7,707 nt of DNA from Candidatus Pacearchaeota archaeon (GCA_015520065.1 WAQV01000068.1:1-7707), one strand, 5' to 3'. Counted from the stretch's first letter, positions 1-5,643 are shown. Numbers and translations are program-made. The notes: generated by a model not told the origin, from the letters alone.

Positions 1-14
1 GGCTAAGGTGTTGA

Positions 15-968
15 AGAAGAACACTGGTTGTCTTTTTAACCCGGAACACTGTTAACCATTCAAGCGCTAATTCTTCAGGCAAAAGTGCACACAAAACCTT
101 AACATTAGGACTGTTAGGACCTAAAGGAAGTTTCAGCCACGAGGCAGCCTGCAATTATCTAAAAAGAAAATCTATCAAAGCAAATATTACATTCTATCAG
201 AGCATAGATGATTGTTTCAATGCTGTTGAAAGTTGCAAAGTTCAGTTTGCAATAATCCCTTTGCTTAACTCAACTGCAGGAGCTGCATGGGTTAATGAAA
301 CTTTAGAAAATTTAAGAGAAAGAAATGTTTATATTTGCGATGAAGAAATCTTGACAGTTAGTTTTTGCCTTGCTTCTGTGCGAGAAACATCTATAGAAAA
401 TATTAAGGTCATATTATCAAAGGACAAGGCTGTTGAGCAGTGCAGAAAGTTTCTTGCAAGTTTGAGGTCAGTAAAGATAATATATGAGAATTCAACATCA
501 GCTGCAGCAAAAAAACTTATGAGCAATTCTGAAAGAACTGAAAAAGAAACAGCAACTGCAGCTATTGTCTCAAAGAAAGCTGCAGAGATTTATGGTCTGA
601 AAATTCTCAAGGAGAATATACAGGATGTTAATCCAAACAGAACAAAGTTCATAGTTATAAGCAGAAAAGATTCAGAAAAAAACGCTGACAGCAAAACAAG
701 CATTATGTTTGAGTTCAACTCAGATATGAGCATCACTGAAAAACCAGGAATGCTGTACGAGGTTATTAAGGAGTTTGCAGAAAATGAGATTAGCATGGCC
801 TATCTCCAGTCAATACCAAAAAATGGAAGCCTTAATGATTTTACATTTTACTGTGAGATTGTGGGTCACAGAAAAAGTCCTAGGATTGCAAAAACATTTA
901 ACAATATAAAAAACAAAAAGACAATATCATTTTGGAAGGTATTAGGTTCTTATCCGCCTTGCTCTTAA
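15..968 (+). CDS. pheA: Prephenate dehydratase with ACT domain; start codon not identifiable
   Basis: Prephenate dehydratase converts prephenate to phenylpyruvate in phenylalanine synthesis (cytosol). The frame is open from the stop at 12-14. Seen: the N-terminal LGPKGSFSHEA motif (nt 114-146), PLLNSTAG at nt 258-281 (family P-x-E-N-S/T-x-x-G), S (nt 417) and Q (nt 438) in the SKDKAVEQC stretch, STSAAAK, and NRTKF at nt 636-650 in place of N-x-TRF. By family knowledge the catalytic Asn, Ser, Gln and Thr are therefore kept, while the Glu before the Asn, the His-Pro of SHPQ and the Arg of TRF are changed. An ACT domain follows (about nt 702-930) and the ending LGSYP is typical, so the C terminus is complete. 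GAL reads GML and the phenylalanine-binding ESRP reads QSIP. No ATG, GTG or TTG lies in frame from 15 to 260; TTG 261 would remove the catalytic N terminus. CTG 24 or CTG 111, an upstream fusion, or a frameshift are the options. Function confident, start unknown. Confidence 0.85.
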   Translation, partial: RRTLVVFLTRNTVNHSSANSSGKSAHKTLTLGLLGPKGSFSHEAACNYLKRKSIKANITFYQSIDDCFNAVESCKVQFAIIPLLNSTAGAAWVNETLENLRERNVYICDEEILTVSFCLASVRETSIENIKVILSKDKAVEQCRKFLASLRSVKIIYENSTSAAAKKLMSNSERTEKETATAAIVSKKAAEIYGLKILKENIQDVNPNRTKFIVISRKDSEKNADSKTSIMFEFNSDMSITEKPGMLYEVIKEFAENEISMAYLQSIPKNGSLNDFTFYCEIVGHRKSPRIAKTFNNIKNKKTISFWKVLGSYPPCS

Positions 969-1027
969 TTGTTAAATCCATTAATCCTTAATGCATCTAT
1001 GCACACGCTGGAAACACACCAAAAAAC

Positions 1028-1036
1028 TTTTAAATA
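1028..1036 (+). promoter_or_regulatory. TATA-like box upstream of psmA (distal)
   Basis: TTTTAAATA lies in the pheA-psmA gap, preceded by an A-rich stretch that could serve as BRE. With the usual archaeal spacing of about 26 nt, transcription would start near 1058 and give psmA a leader of about 55 nt containing the 1084-1111 hairpin. Judged from sequence only. Confidence 0.5.
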
Positions 1037-1083
1037 GACTCTTCTTCCGTTTTATGAAGCGAGAAGAGAAATTGGTTTTTAGA

Positions 1084-1091
1084 TTATAAAT
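1084..1091 (+). promoter_or_regulatory. TATA-like box upstream of psmA (proximal, leaderless spacing)
   Basis: TTATAAAT is centred about 26 nt before the psmA ATG at 1113. That is the spacing expected if the transcript starts on the start codon itself (leaderless mRNA, common in archaea). It overlaps the left arm of the hairpin, so the hairpin would be outside such a transcript. It competes with the distal box at 1028-1036. Confidence 0.45.
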
Positions 1092-1111
1092 TTCTCTTTG
1101 GAAATTTATAA
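1084..1111 (+). repeat. Perfect 11-bp inverted repeat just before the psmA start
   Basis: TTATAAATTTC (1084-1094) and GAAATTTATAA (1101-1111) are exact reverse complements separated by the six-base loop TCTTTG. The right arm ends one base before the psmA ATG. In RNA it would form an AU-rich hairpin next to the start codon; in DNA it could be an operator, or two back-to-back TATA-like sequences. Confidence 0.75.
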
Positions 1112-1112
1112 A

Positions 1113-1838
1113 ATGGACGTGCCTACAGAATTTCAACATCAAGCAATGGGCTATGACAGAACTGCAACAATGTTCTCTCCAGAGGGAACTATCCTGCAGG
1201 TAGAGTATGCTCAAAAAACAGTAAAGCTTGGTCCTTCAGTAATAGGATTTGCATGTTCAGACGGAGTTTTAATCATTGCAGATAAAAGAATAACTGACAA
1301 ACTCGTTGTTAAAAAGTCAGCAAACAAAATATATGAAATAGACTCTCATATCATTGCGAGTTCTGCAGGAATTGTATCAGACGCAAGAGTTCTTATTGAG
1401 AGAGCTCAGGTTTTGGCGCAACAGCACAGAGTTACTTATGACTCACCTGTTGAAATTGAAACACTAATCAAAGATATATCAAACATAAAGCAACAGTTCA
1501 GCCAGTACGGAGGGGCAAGACCTTTTGGAGTTGCATTAATGATGGCTGGAATTGACAGAGGAAAACCACAACTTTTTACAAGTGATGTAACAGGAAACTA
1601 TTTTGCGTACTATGCAAATGCTATTGGAGAGAATGACGAAAAAATAAAAGAGATGCTGAGGGAAAAATTCAAAGAAGACTTTACAATTAAGAAAGCTGCA
1701 AAACTTGCAACAGACATACTAAAAGAGATTCAGAAAGACAAATTCAGCATAGACAGGCTTGAAGCTGCATACATCACACTCAAGGACGGAAAATTAAAAC
1801 GACTGACAGGAGAGGAAATTAAGGAGATTTTAAAGTAA
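1113..1838 (+). CDS. psmA: 20S proteasome alpha subunit
   Basis: This subunit forms the outer heptameric rings of the archaeal 20S proteasome, gating entry to the beta-subunit proteolytic chamber and docking the AAA+ unfoldase (PAN or a Cdc48-type ATPase). At 241 aa from ATG 1113 it has the usual family length. Seen: the N-terminal gate motif YDR at residues 14-16, the alpha-type signature FSPEGTILQVEYA (21-33), the core GFACSDGVLIIADKR (45-59), AGIVSDAR (85-92) and GARPFGVALMMAGID (134-148). ATG 1113 is preferred over the in-frame TTG 1098 because MDVPTEF...GYDR matches family N termini, TTG 1098 lies inside the hairpin, and a TATA-like box sits 26 nt before 1113. It is the first gene of the exosome unit, and its stop is one base before the next ATG. 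The beta subunit is not in this window. Confidence 0.97.
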   Translation: MDVPTEFQHQAMGYDRTATMFSPEGTILQVEYAQKTVKLGPSVIGFACSDGVLIIADKRITDKLVVKKSANKIYEIDSHIIASSAGIVSDARVLIERAQVLAQQHRVTYDSPVEIETLIKDISNIKQQFSQYGGARPFGVALMMAGIDRGKPQLFTSDVTGNYFAYYANAIGENDEKIKEMLREKFKEDFTIKKAAKLATDILKEIQKDKFSIDRLEAAYITLKDGKLKRLTGEEIKEILK

Positions 1839-1839
1839 A

Positions 1840-2070
1840 ATGGAATATCATGACTCAAGAGATAATTACTGCACCAATGAGAGATTAGTAATTAAAAGCA
1901 AAAAAATAGAGGAAGGAGTAATATTTCATTCGTATAAAGGAAATGTAGCTCCTCTTTCAGAGAATGCAACTAGAGACCTAGTCAAAAAAGAGATAATGAA
2001 TCATATTGAGAAGATAGAGGAGATTAAGGAAATAAATAAGGTAAATTTAGAAGGAGTTATTAGGTTTTAA
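1840..2070 (+). CDS. Small protein of unknown function between psmA and SBDS (76 aa)
   Basis: I do not recognise this protein. It starts one base after the psmA stop and ends one base before the SBDS ATG, so it is embedded in the operon and very likely translated by coupling; AAGGAG at 1821-1826 lies 13 nt upstream and is a weak ribosome-site candidate. The sequence suggests a beta segment (about residues 25-34, EEGVIFHSYK), a charged helix (41-65) and a closing beta segment (68-76, ending EGVIRF), i.e. a small soluble alpha/beta fold. There is one Cys (residue 11), no zinc motif, no membrane segment and no signal peptide. Base composition matches its neighbours. Other archaea commonly keep psmA next to SBDS, so an insertion here is notable. 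Existence of the gene is well supported by the junctions; function is unknown. Confidence 0.8.
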   Translation: MEYHDSRDNYCTNERLVIKSKKIEEGVIFHSYKGNVAPLSENATRDLVKKEIMNHIEKIEEIKEINKVNLEGVIRF

Positions 2071-2071
2071 G

Positions 2072-2767
2072 ATGACTACTCAGACAATCGCAAGAATAAG
2101 TCAGAAAGGAAAACATTTTGAAGTGCTTGTTGATATTGACCTAGCATTAAAATTCAAAAAAGGAGAAGGAAACATAACAGCAAACGACTTCTTGGAGATT
2201 GACAGAGTTTTTAGAGACCACAAAAAAGGAGAAGTTGCATCCAGTGCAGAACTTGAAGAGGCGTTTGGTACAACAGATGTTTATGAGATTGCAGAAAAAA
2301 TTGTAAAGCAAGGAGAGGTTTTACTGACTCAAGAATACAGGGATGAAGAGAGAGAAAAGAAATTTAAACAGATAGTTGATTTTCTTGCAAACAACGCTAT
2401 TGATCCTCAGACAGGAAACCCTCACACTCCAGAAAGACTAAAGACAGCTCTTAAAGAGGCTCATGTTAATATAAAGAATGTTCCAATAGAAAGTCAGATT
2501 AATGAGATTGTTGAAAAATTAAGCAAAGTGCTTCCTATTAAGATAGAAACGAAAAAAATAAAAATAAGAGTTCCTCCGATTCATACAGGCAAAGTATATG
2601 GAGTGATTGCACAGTATAAAGAAAGCGAGAAATGGCTTGATGACGGAACTCTTGAGGTTGTTGTTAACATACCTTCAGGAATAGTCATGGACTTTTATGA
2701 CAGGCTTAACTCAGTCACTCATGGCAGTGCAATAACAGAGGAAATAAAGGAGGAAGAAACACAATGA
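2072..2767 (+). CDS. sdo1: Ribosome maturation protein SBDS homologue
   Basis: This is the archaeal orthologue of the Shwachman-Bodian-Diamond protein (Sdo1 in yeast). In eukaryotes it works with an EF-2-like GTPase to release the anti-association factor IF6 from the large subunit; a similar cytosolic role is assumed in archaea. At 231 aa it has the normal archaeal length. Seen: the N-terminal FYSH domain (about 1-88) with KKGEVASSAELEEAFGT (51-67), the central helical domain (about 90-155) with the family stretch NAIDPQTGNPHTPERL (108-123), and a C-terminal ferredoxin-like domain (about 160-225) with GKVYG (173-177). It starts one base after the preceding stop and its own stop overlaps the rrp4 start (ATGA at 2764). 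The last residues are Glu-rich and carry the rrp4 ribosome site. Placement beside the exosome genes is standard in archaea and suggests shared control of ribosome and RNA metabolism. Confidence 0.97.
   Translation: MTTQTIARISQKGKHFEVLVDIDLALKFKKGEGNITANDFLEIDRVFRDHKKGEVASSAELEEAFGTTDVYEIAEKIVKQGEVLLTQEYRDEEREKKFKQIVDFLANNAIDPQTGNPHTPERLKTALKEAHVNIKNVPIESQINEIVEKLSKVLPIKIETKKIKIRVPPIHTGKVYGVIAQYKESEKWLDDGTLEVVVNIPSGIVMDFYDRLNSVTHGSAITEEIKEEETQ
2748..2753 (+). promoter_or_regulatory. Shine-Dalgarno site for rrp4
   Basis: AGGAGG lies inside the end of the SBDS gene, 10 nt before the rrp4 ATG at 2764. It is one of only two full SD matches in the cluster (the other precedes rrp42); most other junctions rely on stop-start coupling. 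Confidence 0.6.
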
Positions 2768-3435
2768 GCGAGAACGGAAAAAGAAAAGTAGTAATTCCTG
2801 GAGAAGTGATTGTTGAAGGAGATGAGTATCTTCCAGGAGAATGGACAGAGAAGAGAGGAAACAAAATTGTAGCATTAAGATACGGATTAGGAGAGGAATC
2901 AAAAAAGCTTGTTAGGGTTATCCCTCTGTCAGGAATTTATCATCCAAGAAGAGGGAATGTTGTAATAGGAGAGGTTGAGAATATTACTTTTAACGGATGG
3001 ATAATTGACATTGGAACAGCAGAAAACGCTTTCCTTTCTATAACAGAGGTTCCAAAATATGTAAACCAGAATGCTCTTGAGGAAGTTATGGATATTAAAG
3101 ATATGGTTGTTGCAAAGATAAAAGGAACTCATAAAAGAGGGATTGACTTGACAATTAAAGGTCGTGGATTAGGCAAAATAGAAGAAGGAATCATAGTTAA
3201 AATAAATCCTAACAAGGTTCCACGAGTCATAGGCAAAGAAGGAAGCATGGTAAAATTAATAAAGAATGAAACAGGGTGCATTATTACTGTCGGTCAAAAC
3301 GGATTGATTTGGATAAAAGGAGACAATGTTGACAGAGAACTGCTTGCAAAGAAAGCAATACTCTTTGTTGCAGAGAAATCTTTTGTTGATGGTCTTACAG
3401 ACGAATTAAAGAAATGGTTTGAAAAGGAAAAATGA
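2764..3435 (+). CDS. rrp4: Exosome RNA-binding cap subunit Rrp4
   Basis: Rrp4 forms the trimeric cap on the Rrp41/Rrp42 hexamer and feeds single-stranded RNA, especially A-rich 3' ends, into the phosphorolytic chamber in the cytosol. At 223 aa it is close to the family length. Seen: an N-terminal domain starting KVVIPGEVI (8-16), an S1 domain (about 63-132, with VIGEVENITFNGWIIDIG), the typical linker KGRGLGKI (132-139), and a KH domain (about 140-205) with VPRVIGKEGSMVKLIK (152-167), where GKEG is the GxxG loop. The start overlaps the SBDS stop (ATGA) and has an SD site. Its own stop overlaps the start of the next small gene (ATGA at 3432). An alternative identity of Csl4 is excluded by the KH domain; Csl4 instead has a zinc ribbon. 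No Csl4 gene is present in this window. Confidence 0.97.
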   Translation: MSENGKRKVVIPGEVIVEGDEYLPGEWTEKRGNKIVALRYGLGEESKKLVRVIPLSGIYHPRRGNVVIGEVENITFNGWIIDIGTAENAFLSITEVPKYVNQNALEEVMDIKDMVVAKIKGTHKRGIDLTIKGRGLGKIEEGIIVKINPNKVPRVIGKEGSMVKLIKNETGCIITVGQNGLIWIKGDNVDRELLAKKAILFVAEKSFVDGLTDELKKWFEKEK

Positions 3436-3707
3436 GAAAAGACGAAAAATCAAACAAAGATATTGTTGAAGGAGTAATGATAATCTATCCAGGGAAAAGG
3501 CTTGAGTCAAGTATTGCAAGCGAGATTCTTAAAACCTTCCAGGAAAACGGAATCTCTCCAAAAGAGATAAGATATGTTCCTTTTAATGATAAAATGGGAC
3601 TGATTTATGATTTTGGAAGTAAAGTTGAGATAAACAAGGACAAGCTGAACTATATGTTCCCGAATTCAAAACTTCAGTTTAAACTTATAAAATATATGCA
3701 AAGATAA
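3432..3707 (+). CDS. Small protein of unknown function between rrp4 and rrp41 (91 aa)
   Basis: I do not recognise this family. The ATG overlaps the rrp4 stop (ATGA), a weak AAGGA lies just upstream (3424-3428), and the stop is one base before the rrp41 ATG, so it is translated with the exosome subunits. After a charged start (1-10) come a beta segment IVEGVMIIYPG (11-21), a helix (about 24-40, SSIASEILKTFQENG), a beta segment EIRYVPFND (45-53), another MGLIYDFG (55-62) and a basic C terminus (79-91). This reads as a compact beta-alpha-beta-beta soluble protein with no Cys, membrane segment or signal. The fold order is loosely like small RNase P subunits of the Pop5 type, which other archaea encode near this cluster, but I see no diagnostic motif and do not assign it. 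Rrp4 and Rrp41 are usually adjacent, so an exosome-linked role is a reasonable inference only. Confidence 0.82.
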   Translation: MRKDEKSNKDIVEGVMIIYPGKRLESSIASEILKTFQENGISPKEIRYVPFNDKMGLIYDFGSKVEINKDKLNYMFPNSKLQFKLIKYMQR

Positions 3708-3708
3708 A

Positions 3709-4434
3709 ATGGCAAAAAAAGAATTCCAAAGACCTGACGGCAGAAAGCCTGATGAATTAAGGCCTATAAAAGCAAAAGTAGGAGTTGTTCCTAATGCAGA
3801 TGGCAGTGCAATGTTCTCTACAGGAGACACTATAGCAATAGCTGCAGTTTACGGTCCTAAGAAAATGCATCCTCAACATCAGCAAAACCCAGAAAAAGCA
3901 ATTTTAAGATGCAACTACAATATGATTAGCTTCTCAGTGGCTGACAGAATAAGACCTGGTCCAAGCAGAAGAAGCATGGAGATAAGCAAGATAACAGAAT
4001 GGGCTCTTGAGCCTGTATTGATGCTTGAAAACTATCCAAATATGGTAATAGATGTTCATATTAACATAATTCAGGCTGATGCAGGAACGAGGTGTGCAGG
4101 AATTAATGCAGCCTCAATGGCTTTGGCGCACGCAGGAATCCCTATGAGAGGAATTGTTTCCAGCGTATCAGTTGGAAAACTTGACAAGCAACTCGTTGTT
4201 GACCTTAATAAGGCAGAAGAGGACTGGGAGGAAGGAGAAGGAGCAACAGACATACCAATTTCCATGACAAGCGACGGAAAAATAACTCACTTCCAGCTTG
4301 ACGGAAAGATTAATAATGAGCAGGTTCAAGAGGCAATAAGAATGGCAAGAGAGGCGTGCAAAAAAATCTATGAGATTCAGAAAGAAGCTTTAAAGGAATT
4401 CTTAACTGAAAACGAAGGAGGAAAAAATGGTTGA
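3709..4434 (+). CDS. rrp41: Exosome catalytic subunit Rrp41 (RNase PH fold)
   Basis: Rrp41 is the catalytic subunit of the archaeal exosome, degrading RNA 3'-5' with inorganic phosphate and also able to add tails from NDPs; it alternates with Rrp42 in a hexameric ring. Length 241 aa is normal. Seen: RPDGRKPDELRPI (8-20), YNMISFSVADR (70-80), PSRRSMEISK (85-94) with the RNA/phosphate-contact arginines, IQADAGTRCAGINAASMALA (121-140), AGIPMRGIV (142-150), and the acidic active-site segment with D172 and D181 ending TDIPIS. FQLDGK follows (195-200). The spacing between the two aspartates is nine residues, versus six in the common EDxxGEAD form, because of an inserted Glu/Gly stretch. It starts one base after the 91-aa gene with no clear SD. 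Its end overlaps rrp42 by 8 nt. Confidence 0.98.
   Translation: MAKKEFQRPDGRKPDELRPIKAKVGVVPNADGSAMFSTGDTIAIAAVYGPKKMHPQHQQNPEKAILRCNYNMISFSVADRIRPGPSRRSMEISKITEWALEPVLMLENYPNMVIDVHINIIQADAGTRCAGINAASMALAHAGIPMRGIVSSVSVGKLDKQLVVDLNKAEEDWEEGEGATDIPISMTSDGKITHFQLDGKINNEQVQEAIRMAREACKKIYEIQKEALKEFLTENEGGKNG
4415..4421 (+). promoter_or_regulatory. Shine-Dalgarno site for rrp42
   Basis: AAGGAGG lies within the end of rrp41, 5 nt before the rrp42 ATG at 4427. It is the strongest ribosome site in the window and, with the 8-nt gene overlap, fixes the rrp42 start. Confidence 0.7.
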
Positions 4435-5230
4435 GATAACTTCAAACATCACAGGAAGAAGAATAAGAGAGTATCTTGAAGAAGGAAAGAGATTTGACGG
4501 CAGAAAAGCTGACCAATACAGAGAGATAGTCATTGAAAGCAATGTTTCAAACAAAGCTGAGGGTTCTGCAAGAGTCAAGATAGGAAAAACAGAAGTAATT
4601 GTAGGAGTTAAGATGAGTGTCTCTGAGCCATACCCAGACTCGCCTGACAAAGGAAACCTTATGGTTACAGCAGAACTGCTTCCTTTAAGTTCCTCACGAT
4701 TTGAAACAGGACCTCCAAAATTTGATGCTATAGAGTTAGGAAGAGTTATTGACAGAGGAATAAGAGAGAGCAAAGTTATTGAACTGGAAAAGCTTTGCAT
4801 AAAGAAAGGGGAGAGAGTATGGACAGTGTTTATTGATATCTACTCTATAAATGATGACGGAAATCTCTTGGATGCTGCAGGAATTGGAGCAATAGCTGCT
4901 CTAAAGAATGCTAGAATACCTAAATATGATGAAGAAAACGACGCTGTGCTGTATGGTGAGTGGACTGATAAAAAAATTCCTCTTTCAAAAGAGATCCCTT
5001 TCCCAATAACAGTTCATAAAGTAGGAAAAAGCCTTATTGTAGACCCTACAAAAGAGGAAGAAGACATAAGCGAAACAAGAATTACAATTGGAAGAACAGA
5101 GGATACAATATATTCAATGCAGAAAGGCGCTTCCAAAGAGATAAGCATAGAGGAAATGGAAAAAATACTCAAGATAACTAAGAAAGTCTGGAAAGAGCTA
5201 AATTTAAAAATAAACAAATTCTTGAAATAG
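4427..5230 (+). CDS. rrp42: Exosome structural ring subunit Rrp42
   Basis: Rrp42 has the RNase PH fold but is catalytically inert; it pairs with Rrp41 to complete the six-member ring and the RNA-binding surface. At 267 aa the length is typical. Seen: an N-terminal helix then RFDGRKADQYREI (22-34), the family signature EPYPDSPDKGNL (67-78), AELLPLSSSRFETGPP (82-97), AIELGRVIDRGIRES (101-115), VWTVFIDIYSINDDGNLLDA (131-150) and DPTKEEED (206-213), the Rrp42-type replacement of the catalytic acidic segment. The first 19 residues form the usual Rrp42 helical extension. The start is set by a strong SD site and overlaps the rrp41 stop. Ten bases separate its stop from rpoK, so the unit very probably continues. 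Confidence 0.98.
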   Translation: MVEITSNITGRRIREYLEEGKRFDGRKADQYREIVIESNVSNKAEGSARVKIGKTEVIVGVKMSVSEPYPDSPDKGNLMVTAELLPLSSSRFETGPPKFDAIELGRVIDRGIRESKVIELEKLCIKKGERVWTVFIDIYSINDDGNLLDAAGIGAIAALKNARIPKYDEENDAVLYGEWTDKKIPLSKEIPFPITVHKVGKSLIVDPTKEEEDISETRITIGRTEDTIYSMQKGASKEISIEEMEKILKITKKVWKELNLKINKFLK

Positions 5231-5240
5231 TAGTTGCAAA

Positions 5241-5624
5241 ATGGCAGGTGAGAAATTCACAAAATACGAAAGAGCAAGAATATTAGGAGCAAGAGCATTG
5301 CAGATTGCTATGAACGCCCCATTATTGATTAAGATAAAAGATGAAGATTTAGAGAAAATCAACTATGATGCTTTAAAGATAGCTGAGATTGAGCTTGATT
5401 CCGATGTTTTACCTATCTCTATAAAAAAGCCTTTCCCTGAGAGGAAAGAAGAGGAGTTAAAGAGAGTTAAAGAAAGAAAGATGAGTGATGAGGAGAAAGA
5501 AGAGCTTGAGCTTAAAGAAGAGGAGAATATAATAAAAGATGCAGAGATTATGGAGCTTGCAAGCCCAGAGGATGAGAGAGAAGATGAGCTTGACTTTGAA
5601 GAGAAACTCGAAGAGCAGGAGTAA
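5241..5624 (+). CDS. rpoK: RNA polymerase subunit K (RPB6/omega homologue) with acidic C-terminal tail
   Basis: RpoK is the archaeal counterpart of eukaryotic RPB6 and bacterial omega; it clamps the largest subunit and helps RNA polymerase assemble. The core is residues 6-65: FTKYERARILGARALQIAMN (6-25) is the family signature, followed by APLLIKI, and LPISIKKPFP (57-66) matches the usual C-terminal end LPI-x-I/V-R. Most archaeal RpoK proteins stop near here, at roughly 55-90 aa. This one has about 60 further residues (67-127), dominated by Glu, Asp and Lys, beginning as a likely charged helix (68-98) and ending strongly acidic. The ATG is 10 nt after the rrp42 stop, with no SD and no clear separate promoter, so it is probably co-transcribed. 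The gene following rrp42 in many archaea encodes ribosomal protein L37Ae; rpoK occupies that place here. Confidence 0.95.
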   Translation: MAGEKFTKYERARILGARALQIAMNAPLLIKIKDEDLEKINYDALKIAEIELDSDVLPISIKKPFPERKEEELKRVKERKMSDEEKEELELKEEENIIKDAEIMELASPEDEREDELDFEEKLEEQE

Positions 5625-5637
5625 TCTAATGCAATAA

Positions 5638-5643
5638 TTTTTT
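5638..5643 (+). terminator. T-tract terminator candidate after rpoK
   Basis: A run of six T lies 13 nt after the rpoK stop. Archaeal RNA polymerase terminates at T-rich tracts without needing a hairpin, and none is seen here. The run merges with the TATA-like box of the next gene, so both roles may share the same bases. Confidence 0.4.

Noticed and set aside
2..55. Plus-strand frame open from the left edge to TAA 53-55, as a tail of an upstream gene
   Set aside because: Only 17 residues with no recognisable ending; too short to tell from chance, and it competes with the antisense frame over the same bases.
261..968. PheA starting at TTG 261
   Set aside because: The family motif LGPKGSFSHEA and about 50 more conserved residues lie in the same frame upstream (nt 114-260), so this start would cut the catalytic domain.
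1039..1068. Second hairpin CTCTTCT...AGAAGAG in the psmA leader
   Set aside because: Seven pairs with a 16-base loop, in purine/pyrimidine-rich DNA where such matches arise easily; not strong enough to list as a feature.
1098..1112. Five-residue psmA extension from TTG 1098
   Set aside because: The TTG is in the hairpin, family N termini match the ATG 1113 form, and the proximal TATA spacing points to 1113.
1813..2040. Similar stretches at the ends of psmA and the 76-aa gene (both encoding EEIKEI)
   Set aside because: Short charged low-complexity helices in AG-rich coding sequence; no further similarity to support a duplication.
4402..4800. Long minus-strand frame (132 aa) opposite rrp42
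   Set aside because: It is antisense to well-conserved rrp41/rrp42 coding sequence, is Ser/Leu-rich as expected for a shadow of AG-rich codons, and has no promoter or family resemblance.
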